In this document: positions 1 to 7,762 of the stretch, in pieces
Layout: every line of letters begins with the position of its first letter
How positions within the stretch are numbered: position 1 is the first letter of the stretch
Source: Roseimarinus sp035271585
Lineage (GTDB): Bacteria > Bacteroidota > Bacteroidia > Bacteroidales > Prolixibacteraceae
Length of the DNA stretch: 28,539 nt
Assembly (NCBI GenBank): GCA_035271585.1
Contig: DATERL010000169.1
Span: 1 to 28,539 of the forward strand
Direction: 5' to 3'
The notes under the pieces: model-generated
Told to the model about the DNA's origin: nothing
Databases searched by the model: none
What the model saw: only the letters and a program-made list of their open reading frames with translations
Translations under genes and position numbers: made by a program

Positions 1-176
1 ACTTGGGGTGGTCGGTTCGTTTTAAAATGAAACTGAACTCTAACGATAAATCAACCATGCAACCTTATTATATCCCAGGTTTTGGCCGGGGGTGGAATAG
101 CAGCGGTGTTGGTGTCAACTATTCATTGTACTACAAAATTCCTTTGATAAAAAAGGGTCGGAAAGGAAAAAAGTAG
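1..176 (+). CDS. C-terminal fragment of a probable outer-membrane protein (5' end outside window)
   Basis: The third frame is open from the window edge to a TAG at 174-176 and gives about 57 residues beginning LGWSVRFKMKLNS. The stretch is rich in aromatic and glycine residues (YYIPGFGRGW, GVNYSLYYKIPL) with alternating polar and hydrophobic residues, as expected for the last strands of a beta-barrel. It ends in a basic tail, IKKGRKGKK. A hairpin with a short T-rich end follows at 196-227, between this gene and the convergent serpin. The family cannot be named from so little sequence. The call rests on composition and on the intact frame, not on a recognised domain. Confidence 0.55.
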   Translation, partial: LGWSVRFKMKLNSNDKSTMQPYYIPGFGRGWNSSGVGVNYSLYYKIPLIKKGRKGKK

Positions 177-195
177 CTTTTTCTGTCAGTTGAAA

Positions 196-227
196 AAAGC
201 TGTCTGGAAACAATCCCAAACAGCTTT
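196..227. terminator. Hairpin between convergent genes, probable bidirectional terminator
   Basis: AAAGCTGT (196-203) pairs perfectly with ACAGCTTT (220-227). Inside the loop TGG can pair with CCA. A-rich sequence precedes and TTTATTTAATT follows, so it could terminate transcripts from both the outer-membrane gene and the serpin operon. Confidence 0.6.
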
Positions 228-267
228 ATTTAATTGTACTAATGTATTTGTTGTGAAAAAATGAGTC

Positions 268-1479
268 TTAATTTGGATTTTTAATTTTACCAATAAACAA
301 AATTACACCGGTTTCTTTTTCGGTAATTGCAAATAGGAAAGGTTTGTTGGCCTTGAAAAATATTGGCATGGCTGCATAATCTTTCATGGAAACAACGGTA
401 GCTGCCGCTGCTTCGGTTCCATTTTCGTCCACTTCGATAAAAGTGTTGTGCTGCACATAGTCGATATAAATTTCGCCTTTGCTGTTTATTCCTGTGAAAT
501 CGGCCAATTTTGTGAACGCTATTTCCATGCCCATGGCCGAAAGTACATCGTTTAGTTTTACTTCGTATTCCGCTTTAAATTTTGGAAGTTCAATATTCAG
601 ACTATTAGTCATATGGAATGATTGCATCCATTTGTTCCAGTTTTCAGAAGTTAACTGGTCAACAAGGTCGTTGCATTCATAAGTTTCATTGGGAACCATT
701 ACCACCATATTGAAATTACCCCTGCCATAAGGCAGTTGAACAGCAGTGAAAAGCTTGTTCGAAAGGTAGTTTACCGAATCTGTTTTCGACATCATATCAA
801 CCTTTACAATGCTCCCATCTTCTTTGGTGAAATCTTGTTTGGATGTATTTTTTTTGTCGAATTTGGTTTGCCATTCGGCGTAATAATAAACTGCATTGAT
901 CAAAAACATTACATGGTCGGGATCAATCTCTTTTATCATGTCTTTGATTTTGTCGTGAGTCTTATCTTCTATCCAGCCATTGATGTTTTTTAGTGCATCG
1001 GAGCGGCTAAAATCGAGTTCTTTGACCTCGGCATCGTAATAGGTTTGGTTCACTGTTTTGAAATCTTGAAGAACATTAAAGCCTTTGCGGTACCAAATCG
1101 ACTGGGCTATTTCGAGGGTCACTTTACTGTCGGCGCCAAGCAATGCTTTCACCAAGCTTTGGTACGATTGGTTGATTTCGTCGGTGGTAAAACCAGCTTT
1201 TTTTAGTGCTTCTTCCATGGCAGCTTTTGTCTCGCCACGTGCCCCGTTATAAGTCATGGCCAAAGCCTGGGAAATACTTAAGGGCGAAATATTAAAATTC
1301 CCTTTTTCGGTTTCGTTAAGCCGCTGAAACACTTCCAACCCAAATGAATTATCGGCTTCGACCAATTGTTTCGATTTTAATGACAGATCGATTTTTTTTG
1401 GATCGGGTTCGGGATCAGCATTATTGCATGCACTTGTAAATAATAAAAATAGAAGGAGGGCACTTGTTAAAGTTTTCAT
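268..1479 (-). CDS. Serpin-family protease inhibitor, lipoprotein
   Basis: This 403-residue protein is a full-length serpin. Seen in the sequence: a signal peptide ending in the lipobox TSAC (Cys18), the serpin core (NISPLSISQALAMTYNGARG and FLINAVYYYAEWQTKF), and near the C-terminus the hinge GTEAAAAT from residue 354 followed by a reactive loop and ANKPFLFAI. Small residues at P12-P9 and Thr at P14 and P8 are what inhibitory serpins need for loop insertion. Counting from the hinge Gly as P15 puts P1 at Tyr (MKDY/AAM), with about one residue of uncertainty because the loop seems one residue longer than in alpha-1-antitrypsin. By family it would trap serine or cysteine proteases; membrane anchoring suggests protection of the cell surface. 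The gene lies 3 bp downstream of the 1483-2325 lipoprotein gene, so they are probably co-transcribed. Confidence 0.95.
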   Translation of the reverse strand: MKTLTSALLLFLLFTSACNNADPEPDPKKIDLSLKSKQLVEADNSFGLEVFQRLNETEKGNFNISPLSISQALAMTYNGARGETKAAMEEALKKAGFTTDEINQSYQSLVKALLGADSKVTLEIAQSIWYRKGFNVLQDFKTVNQTYYDAEVKELDFSRSDALKNINGWIEDKTHDKIKDMIKEIDPDHVMFLINAVYYYAEWQTKFDKKNTSKQDFTKEDGSIVKVDMMSKTDSVNYLSNKLFTAVQLPYGRGNFNMVVMVPNETYECNDLVDQLTSENWNKWMQSFHMTNSLNIELPKFKAEYEVKLNDVLSAMGMEIAFTKLADFTGINSKGEIYIDYVQHNTFIEVDENGTEAAAATVVSMKDYAAMPIFFKANKPFLFAITEKETGVILFIGKIKNPN

Positions 1480-1482
1480 GGT

Positions 1483-2325
1483 TTATTTTTTATATTGATA
1501 ATATTTAATGATTACATGCTTGCTGGGCATGGTCTCGGTTGTTTTGGTAGGATAATCGTTTTTATTGTATTCGTAATCGTAATAATAAGTATTTGTGTAG
1601 GCTACTGTTTGGGTGGTATTGTCGTTGTATTGGTAGGCAATGATATTTTTTTCAATCACATTGTTTTTCGATTTGGGTATTGGCTCTTGATTGAAAGGTG
1701 CATTTTTATTATCGTATAACATTTCGTTTACACTAATAATTCTTTCAATGCCATCGTCAAATGTGTTGTATGTGGTTTCTTTTTCAATATTGCCTTTATT
1801 ATTGAAGAGGTATTCGTTTTTACCCATAGTATAACTGTATGAGCCCGAGTTTGTTGTAATTGTTTCAATAATAGTTTCTTTCGAAGGATAATCGTAAGTG
1901 TAATTACGGGTAAAATCAATTTCAGGAAACTCTTCGTAATAAAAGTTTATTGTTTTTTCTTTCAACAGACCATCGTCAAAATAGTTGAATGTAATATCTA
2001 ACTTATGGTCGCTGGCTCCAATTAAACTCGACATAATCATATTCCCGGGTTCAAAACCGCTTGCTGAAACCAACAGCCCTTCGTTGTTGTATTTGTAATT
2101 ATATTCGGCCTTTTTGTTTGGCATAAAAAAAGTTGCGGTTTCCCAATTGCTTTTTAAAGTGCCGTTGTTGTTGTATTCGAATTGGGCAATTGTTTTTCCC
2201 TGGTTGTCTTCAGTTTTTTCAATTAGCCCATTGGTATCAATTTGGTCGAGTGGATCCCATTTTTCACACGCATTAAAAACGAAAAATGCAATAACGATAA
2301 AAGATAAATAAAAGGTGGTTCTCAT
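1483..2325 (-). CDS. Lipoprotein with YD-repeat-like segments, function unknown
   Basis: This 280-residue protein has a signal peptide and the lipobox FNAC (Cys20), followed by an acidic linker (EKWDPLDQ) like those of surface-exposed Bacteroidota lipoproteins. The body contains recurring short segments of the type FEYNNNGTLKS, YKYNNEGLLVS, FNYFDDGLLKE and LFNNKGNIEKET, meaning an aromatic pair, Asn/Asp-Gly, then a hydrophobic-Lys turn. This resembles degenerate YD/RHS-type or DUF4595-like beta repeats. No catalytic motif is visible. It is the middle gene between gldB (67 bp upstream) and the serpin (3 bp downstream) on the same strand. Known of such repeats: they build extended beta structures that bind ligands or surfaces. 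Any specific role here is inference. Confidence 0.8.
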   Translation of the reverse strand: MRTTFYLSFIVIAFFVFNACEKWDPLDQIDTNGLIEKTEDNQGKTIAQFEYNNNGTLKSNWETATFFMPNKKAEYNYKYNNEGLLVSASGFEPGNMIMSSLIGASDHKLDITFNYFDDGLLKEKTINFYYEEFPEIDFTRNYTYDYPSKETIIETITTNSGSYSYTMGKNEYLFNNKGNIEKETTYNTFDDGIERIISVNEMLYDNKNAPFNQEPIPKSKNNVIEKNIIAYQYNDNTTQTVAYTNTYYYDYEYNKNDYPTKTTETMPSKHVIIKYYQYKK

Positions 2326-2391
2326 TCTGTTTTGGTTTTTGTTTTATTCTTAATTGATGAAAACCCATATTAAAAGGTTGCGTCGCTGTGT

Positions 2392-3405
2392 TTATTCAGG
2401 GTGATATTTCGAACGGTTTAAAATGTCCTGTGCGTTATTCAGTTCCATCAATTCGGCCATGGTTACTTCGGGATTGTTATTCATAAACGAACGAATAATT
2501 TGCCAGCCCAGCCATACACCAACTCTTCCGGGCGATTCTTTTGAAAAAACACTGGTAAACGGACTGTCTCCAATATATTTTTTCAAATCGAGCCGTTCAG
2601 AACTGTACAGAATTCGTTTTTCAATTAAGTAACTCCACATTTTTGCTTCGTTTTTTTTGCACCATGTGAGTTGTTTTGTGCTGTAACCAATTAGTAAAGA
2701 GTCGGGAAGGCGAGGGCTCATGGCTTCGGTGAAATAAAGCATTTTGCCTTGGTGCACCATGTTCGACAGTAAATTATCGGCCGAATCGTTATACGGGAAT
2801 TCGGTTAATGCCCAAGCATAAAATATATCGGGAACAATTTTTTGCGGGTTCATGTTGGCCGATTTGTATTTGGGTATTCCTAGGTAATCATAGTAAACAC
2901 AATCGGCGCCCAAGTATTTTTCAAGGCTCACGCCAATCAAGTCTTCAGCAACAACCATCGATTCGTTAAAACCCGAAAAATAGGTGTATACCGATGGAAT
3001 TGGTTTTTTGGGGAAATAAAAGCTGTAATGTTTAAAACCATTTTTGATATTGCTTTCAAGGGCGTCAAAATTGGAGAACACCGACAGCATTGAATTGGCA
3101 ACCTTTCGATACACCGTGTCGTTTACAAACTGTAACAGCAAGTCGCTAAAATCTTCGTTATCGGGCAGCCCAATATTAATGATGTTTTCAAAATAAAGCT
3201 GTGCAAAGTAGGGATGTGCCTTTTCAAAATCAAGTAGGATGTCGCTTAATAACGAGGCATCAGTTTCGAACATTATCTTATCAAGCCGGGTCAATTCAAT
3301 CGAAACGTCAATGTCAGTCACGTTGACATTGAGCCGGTTATGCTTGCATGAAAAAAGCACTAAGGCAGTCAAAATTATTATCGCGGTTTTTTTAATTGTA
3401 TTCAT
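2392..3405 (-). CDS. gldB: Gliding-motility lipoprotein GldB-like
   Basis: This 337-residue protein has a short signal peptide and lipobox LFSC (Cys20). It matches the GldB family as I know it: an N-terminal segment VNVTDIDVSIELTRLDKIMFE, and a conserved C-terminal block with PGRVGVWLGWQIIRSFM followed by NNPEVTMAELM and a final DILNRSKYHP. The length fits the family. GldB was defined as a lipoprotein required for gliding motility in Flavobacterium johnsoniae, where gliding and type IX secretion are linked, and a T9SS cargo protein is encoded at 7763. GldB is often encoded beside nadE; here the two are separated only by a divergent beta-barrel gene. No gldC follows. Whether this organism glides cannot be told from the window. 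Confidence 0.88.
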   Translation of the reverse strand: MNTIKKTAIIILTALVLFSCKHNRLNVNVTDIDVSIELTRLDKIMFETDASLLSDILLDFEKAHPYFAQLYFENIINIGLPDNEDFSDLLLQFVNDTVYRKVANSMLSVFSNFDALESNIKNGFKHYSFYFPKKPIPSVYTYFSGFNESMVVAEDLIGVSLEKYLGADCVYYDYLGIPKYKSANMNPQKIVPDIFYAWALTEFPYNDSADNLLSNMVHQGKMLYFTEAMSPRLPDSLLIGYSTKQLTWCKKNEAKMWSYLIEKRILYSSERLDLKKYIGDSPFTSVFSKESPGRVGVWLGWQIIRSFMNNNPEVTMAELMELNNAQDILNRSKYHPE

Positions 3406-3496
3406 TATTATTATTTTAACAATTTGTTTGTTTCATAAACGGTAAAATGCCAGAACAATTATGTTGCAAATTTACCAATAGCGATTTAAAAAGTCC

Positions 3497-3504
3497 TATT
3501 TTTG
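3497..3504 (+). promoter_or_regulatory. Putative -7 element (TATTTTTG)
   Basis: TATTTTTG matches the Bacteroidota housekeeping -7 consensus TAnnTTTG and sits 36 bp before the ATG at 3541. No TTTG box at the usual -33 distance was found, so this rests on half the promoter. Confidence 0.4.
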
Positions 3505-3540
3505 TGAAGCATCAACCTGAAATGATTAAAAATAAACTCA

Positions 3541-4215
3541 ATGAAACGATTTCTCTTCATCCCATTATTCTTGTTTTTTGTCTTAACGGCTTTTACACAA
3601 AACTTCAGGCTTGGTTTTCAGGCCAGTCCACACATGAGCTGGATGAGTTCAACCAAAGGTGAAATTACCAACAGTAAAACCTTGCCTGGTATTAAATATG
3701 GTCTCGATGCCGACATCTTTTTGGCTGGATATCCGCGCTATATTTTAAATACTGGTTTTTTTGTTGCCCATCACTCATTCAGTGCAAGGTACAATTTTGA
3801 CCAATCTTTCGATATTAATCAAACAACCTTCGACAATCCTGTAAATTTAACCTATAAACTCAATTTCATCGAAATTCCCTTGGACATTAAATTGCGTTCG
3901 GATCAATTTTACCGCATGGTTTTTTATGGGCAATTCGGATTATCGAACTTGTTCAATATTAGTGCATCGGCCACTTCTGACGATATGAAATTTTTGGGCG
4001 ATAAGTTAAACGAAGATATTAATAACCGTGCCATCAGATTTTACAACCTATGCATGCTCATTGGTGGAGGTATGGAATACGATGTTGGCGGAAACACAGC
4101 CATAAATGTGGGTATTCAATATTCAAACGGCTTAACCGACGTGACCAACCTTGGGCGCTTGGACGAGAAAACTGTTTTTAATTCGCTGCGTTTGGTCGTG
4201 GGTGTATTTTTTTAA
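3541..4215 (+). CDS. PorT-like outer-membrane beta-barrel protein
   Basis: This 224-residue protein has a clear signal peptide (MKRFLFIPLFLFFVLTAFTQ, cleavage probably after TQ), then NFRLGFQASPHMSWM. The remainder alternates polar and hydrophobic residues with many aromatics (ILNTGFFVAHHSFSARYNF, RMVFYGQFGLSNLFNI, NVGIQYSNGL) and ends SLRLVVGVFF, a terminal beta-strand with C-terminal Phe typical of barrels. It fits the OMP_b-brl_2/PorT-type family by architecture. PorT itself is part of the T9SS, but I cannot claim orthology. nadE starts 12 bp after the stop, so the two are probably co-transcribed. Confidence 0.75.
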   Translation: MKRFLFIPLFLFFVLTAFTQNFRLGFQASPHMSWMSSTKGEITNSKTLPGIKYGLDADIFLAGYPRYILNTGFFVAHHSFSARYNFDQSFDINQTTFDNPVNLTYKLNFIEIPLDIKLRSDQFYRMVFYGQFGLSNLFNISASATSDDMKFLGDKLNEDINNRAIRFYNLCMLIGGGMEYDVGGNTAINVGIQYSNGLTDVTNLGRLDEKTVFNSLRLVVGVFF

Positions 4216-4227
4216 ATCGAAAGCAAA

Positions 4228-5877
4228 ATGAAAATCGCGCTTGCACAGCTTAATTTTCACATAGGAAATTTTAGCCAAAACAGGGAAAAAATTATTCTAG
4301 CCATCAAAAGGGCAAAAACTGAAAATGCCGATTTGGTGGTGTTTTCCGAATTGTCGGTTTGCGGTTATCATCCCAACGACTTGCTCGAACGAAAAGAATT
4401 TAACCAGTGGGTTCGTGAGTCGATCGAACTGATTATAGTCGAATGTAAGGGCATTGCTGCCATTATTGGAGCACCAACCATCAACACCAGCAAAAAAGGT
4501 AAAAAGCTGTTCAATTCAGCCTTGTTTATCAACAACGGACGGATTGAGCATGTTGTGCATAAAACACTTTTACCTACCTACGATATTTTCGATGAATACC
4601 GTTATTTTGAACCCAACGCGGTTTTCGAAACGGTCGATTTTAAGGGAAAGAAACTAGCCATTACCATTTGCGAAGACCTTTGGGACGATCAACCAACCAA
4701 TAATAGCTTTTCGAAAAGTTCGCTATACGTTACATCGCCTTTAAAAGAATTGAACAAGCACAAGCCCGATTTGGTCATCAACATTGCAGCTTCGCCTTTT
4801 TCATACGCTCAGGAAACTACACGCAAAGGTGTTTTGGCTAAAAATGCTTTAAACTACAATTTGCCCATTGTTTATGTGAACCAGACAGGTGCACATGCCG
4901 AGCTCGTTTACGACGGAGGCTCAATGGTGCTTAATGCCAATGGCGAAGTGGAGCACGAATTGGCCTATTTTAACGAAGATTTTCGAATTGTCGACATCGA
5001 TGAGTTGGGAGCGAAACCGCTTCAGCCCGAACAATCAAAAATCGAAAAAATTCATAATGCGCTGGTGTTGGGCATACACGATTATTTTCACAAAACTGGA
5101 TTAAAAACAGCCACCCTTGGTCTTTCGGGAGGACTCGATTCGGCAGTGGTTTTAACGCTGGCTGTACGGGCGCTGGGAGCCGAAAATGTTCGGGTACTCC
5201 TAATGCCGTCGAAATATTCATCGGATCATAGCGTGAACGATGCCGAAATTTTGGCGCGAAACCTAGGTGTACAATTTCAAACAGTACCCATACAATCCAT
5301 TGTCGATACTTTTGAAAAAGCTTTGGCACCACTTTTTGGAAATTTGCCCCCCGACGTTACCGAGGAAAACATACAAGCCCGCACCCGTGGTACCTTATTA
5401 ATGGCTCTTTCGAATAAATTTGGCAACATTTTACTGAACACATCCAATAAAAGCGAGAGCGCGGTGGGTTACGGCACCCTTTATGGCGATATGAACGGTG
5501 GGCTCTCGGTTATTGGCGATGTTTATAAAACCGACGTGTTCCGTTTGGCCCGTTTTATCAATAGCCAAAGCGAAATTATCCCCGAAAACACCATTGTAAA
5601 ACCTCCTTCGGCCGAGTTGCGTCCCGACCAAAAAGATTCCGATTCCTTACCCGATTACAATCTGCTCGATCAAATACTCTACAAGTACATCGAGCTCAAC
5701 TTGTCGCCGAGCGAAATCATCGAAGATGGATTTGATCCCGACATGGTACATAAAACAGTTCGCATGGTTAATGCCAACGAGTTTAAAAGGTTCCAATCGC
5801 CACCGGTTATCCGCCTATCGACTAAATCTTTCGGTTTTGGACGGAAAATGCCATTGGTAGCCCGTTACAATGGATAA
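4228..5877 (+). CDS. nadE: Glutamine-dependent NAD+ synthetase
   Basis: This 549-residue enzyme has two domains. Residues 1 to about 255 are a C-N hydrolase (nitrilase) glutaminase with the triad visible: Glu41 in VVFSELSVCGY, Lys112 in HKTLLPTYDIFDEYRYF and Cys148 in ITICEDLW. From about residue 270 is the synthetase, with the ATP-pyrophosphatase loop SGGLDS at 300-305 and the later block NKSESAVGYGTLYGDMNGG plus GDVYKTDVF. It makes NAD+ from deamido-NAD+, ATP and ammonia channelled from glutamine in the cytoplasm. Length and all key residues are intact. It follows the beta-barrel gene by 12 bp. No clear terminator was seen after the stop. Confidence 0.97.
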   Translation: MKIALAQLNFHIGNFSQNREKIILAIKRAKTENADLVVFSELSVCGYHPNDLLERKEFNQWVRESIELIIVECKGIAAIIGAPTINTSKKGKKLFNSALFINNGRIEHVVHKTLLPTYDIFDEYRYFEPNAVFETVDFKGKKLAITICEDLWDDQPTNNSFSKSSLYVTSPLKELNKHKPDLVINIAASPFSYAQETTRKGVLAKNALNYNLPIVYVNQTGAHAELVYDGGSMVLNANGEVEHELAYFNEDFRIVDIDELGAKPLQPEQSKIEKIHNALVLGIHDYFHKTGLKTATLGLSGGLDSAVVLTLAVRALGAENVRVLLMPSKYSSDHSVNDAEILARNLGVQFQTVPIQSIVDTFEKALAPLFGNLPPDVTEENIQARTRGTLLMALSNKFGNILLNTSNKSESAVGYGTLYGDMNGGLSVIGDVYKTDVFRLARFINSQSEIIPENTIVKPPSAELRPDQKDSDSLPDYNLLDQILYKYIELNLSPSEIIEDGFDPDMVHKTVRMVNANEFKRFQSPPVIRLSTKSFGFGRKMPLVARYNG

Positions 5878-5967
5878 TAATCAAAGAAATGCCTTTTTTC
5901 TCACCGTATAAGCAATAAAAACTGTAAAAAAAGTAAGTGCTAAACGTACAAACTAAAAGAAAAAACA

Positions 5968-5975
5968 TAACTTTG
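5968..5975 (+). promoter_or_regulatory. Putative -7 element (TAACTTTG)
   Basis: TAACTTTG fits TAnnTTTG exactly and lies 28 bp before the ATG at 6004, giving a predicted leader of about 20 nt. A TTTG box at -33 is not evident. Confidence 0.45.
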
Positions 5976-6003
5976 ATGCTAAACAACATAAATTTGGTGT
6001 CCT

Positions 6004-6705
6004 ATGTTTAGCGACAACTTAGAAAATTCTGATAATCAAGAACCGAGAAAGTCTTTTTTCAAATACCTTACGCCCGAAGAGCGAATTGAAATTGAAAGTC
6101 ACCTTACCCGGGTTCAGGTCAAACGCAACGAAATTATTTACCAGGAAGGCGATAAACCCCATGGCTTCATTACCCTTGAAGAGGGCAAAGTGAAAATTTT
6201 CAAAGAAGGGGTAGGTGGTCGCGAGCAAATATTGCGCATGGTTAAACCCGGTGGCTTTGTTAGCTACAGGGCGCTTATTGCCGGCGAAATTCACCTGGCC
6301 TCGGCTGTAGCCCTCGAAGATTCGTTGGTCTGTGTTATCGACACTAATTTCTTTTTCAATAAAGTTCTTAAAAACAATATTTTAGCTGTTCGACTGTTGA
6401 CAAAAATGGCCAAAGAACTCGGCTTTTCGAACGCACGCACCGTCACCCTCACCCAAAAACACATTCGCGGCCGCCTTGCCGAATCCATCATTCTGCTAAA
6501 ACACAAGTATGGCGTTGAACCCGATGGCTCCACCATACGCGCCTATCTCTCGCGCGAAGATTTGGCCAACCTGTCGAACATGACCACCTCAAATGCCATT
6601 CGCACCCTGTCGAGCTTTGTTAACGAAAAAGTGATCGCCATCGACGGTCGCAAACTCAAAATTCTCGACCACTTGAAGCTCGAACGCATCAGTAAATTAG
6701 GATAA
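6004..6705 (+). CDS. CRP/FNR-family transcriptional regulator
   Basis: This 233-residue protein has a cyclic-nucleotide-binding-type jelly roll at about residues 20-135 (YLTPEERIEIESHL, NEIIYQEGDKPHGFITLEEGKVKIFKEG, QILRMVKPGGFVSYRALI). A dimerisation helix and a winged helix-turn-helix follow at about 155-225 (IRGRLAESIILLKHKYG, LSREDLANLSNMTTSNAIRTLSSFVNEKVIAIDGRKLKILD). There is no N-terminal four-cysteine set of oxygen-sensing FNR, and the phosphate-binding RSA-type motif of true cAMP receptors is not evident. The effector is therefore unknown. It is transcribed alone and has its own -7 box. Related Bacteroidota proteins act in redox or nitrosative stress, but nothing here decides the regulon. 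Confidence 0.92.
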   Translation: MFSDNLENSDNQEPRKSFFKYLTPEERIEIESHLTRVQVKRNEIIYQEGDKPHGFITLEEGKVKIFKEGVGGREQILRMVKPGGFVSYRALIAGEIHLASAVALEDSLVCVIDTNFFFNKVLKNNILAVRLLTKMAKELGFSNARTVTLTQKHIRGRLAESIILLKHKYGVEPDGSTIRAYLSREDLANLSNMTTSNAIRTLSSFVNEKVIAIDGRKLKILDHLKLERISKLG

Positions 6706-6720
6706 AATTCAGTAATTGTA

Positions 6721-6880
6721 ATTTGGCGGGCTACGGTCTGCGGCTACAAGTGTCCTTGTCTATGCCATGTTCCGCCACGTGTTAAAAGTAGCTCCCTTTG
6801 GTCGCTCTTTCAACACTGCTCCACAAAGGCCTCGCCAGCGGCCAGCTTTCCGCCTCCGCCCTGCCCGGTGGTGCGCAAGC
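6721..6880. repeat. GC-rich structured patch, possible remnant of a repeat or recombination site
   Basis: GGCGG at 6725-6729 is complementary to CCGCC at 6772-6776, followed by ACGTGTTAAAA. Further GC-rich motifs (GCCAGCGGCCAGC near 6834, CCGCCTCCGCCCTGCCC near 6850) lie downstream. The composition contrasts sharply with the flanking DNA and starts about 20 bp after the FNR-type gene. It may act as that gene's terminator, but the length and GC content suggest an inserted element. Similarity to integron attC-like sites is only a guess, because the left GTT-type core is missing. Confidence 0.35.
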
Positions 6881-7533
6881 AATCAATTAAATAGCTAGCT
6901 AATTCGCATTTTTTGGAACTACAGTATCGATTAAAACTAAAAACATCCATTTGCTTTAGTCAATTGCTATCCTTTTTTATCCATCAAAACAGTCCGTCCA
7001 ACTCGGTCAACTGGTGAAGCTATAACCCACTTCCATTAACCCAAAAATAGCGCAAAGGCTGTAGTGCCTTGCTGCTGATTTGACTGTCTTTGTTTAAGCC
7101 TCAAATATTATTGGAAATGCTAAAAAGTTAAATGAGGTCAAGACCACTGATATTAATAATACTTATTGTTTATCTGGCATTTCTATTATGACGGTTTCAT
7201 TATTGATAAATTCGTTATTTCGGTTAGATCTAATTGCTTTAAGGCAAATGAATGCATTTGTTCAGAGTGAGTTGTGAGTTATTCTAATATTGTAATACAG
7301 GTAGATGGTGGTTGAAATGGAATTGAAAATACGACAATAATTGAATTTAAAATTATTCAATATTAGAAATTTAATATCTTAAATTGAAGATGTGCTTACT
7401 ATGCTTAAGCTTAACTTGGCATTGTGAAATGCAATAATAATAACAATACGCTAAACTGTAAAATAATTATTGAATTCAATATTTTGCCCTGTTTAAATAA
7501 CTATAAAAAAACTTTCGGCGACTAAAATAGCAT

Positions 7534-7559
7534 AGCTTACATAGTCGATTATGTAGGCT
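7534..7559 (+). promoter_or_regulatory. 26-bp near-perfect hairpin with G-U pairs on the plus strand
   Basis: The 13-base halves are complementary along their whole length. Two pairs are G-U if transcribed from the plus strand but would be A-C mismatches on the minus strand, which points to a plus-strand RNA structure closed by a TCGA turn. TAGCA and TGCTA flank it and could lengthen the stem with bulges. It lies about 200 bp before the T9SS cargo gene. No T-tract follows, so it is not a typical terminator. Confidence 0.45.
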
Positions 7560-7762
7560 TTGTATTTGCTAAAATATGATGAGGTTTGTTATTAATTGCT
7601 GATATTTAATCGTCTAACAATCTATTGTATCACATTTTTAAATAAATAAAAATAAATATAGAATAATATTAACAGACTAAAAATATTAATAAAAAAAGAA
7701 GGAGTATCTATCATATTTACTCTCCCTAAGCTTTTAATATAAATTAACTAAAAATTAAGTTT

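Larger units (their letters stand above)
6706..7762. other. Kilobase-long region without a convincing gene
   Basis: No frame on either strand carries recognisable coding sequence. Three parts can be told apart. 6721-6880 is abruptly GC-rich compared with the flanks and carries a GGCGG/CCGCC inverted pair. About 6900-7500 is AT-rich with short imperfect inverted repeats such as GCATT/AATGC near 7423. 7534-7559 is a strong hairpin. The last 200 bp before 7763 is very AT-rich leader-like DNA. Confidence 0.6.

Noticed and set aside
4970..5332. 120-codon minus-strand frame inside nadE
   Set aside because: It lies wholly antisense to a conserved catalytic region and has no family features. It is a shadow of GC-richer coding sequence.
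6892..6901. TAGCTAGCTA palindrome as an operator
   Set aside because: Ten bases of simple alternating repeat with no gene or promoter nearby. Too little to support a site.
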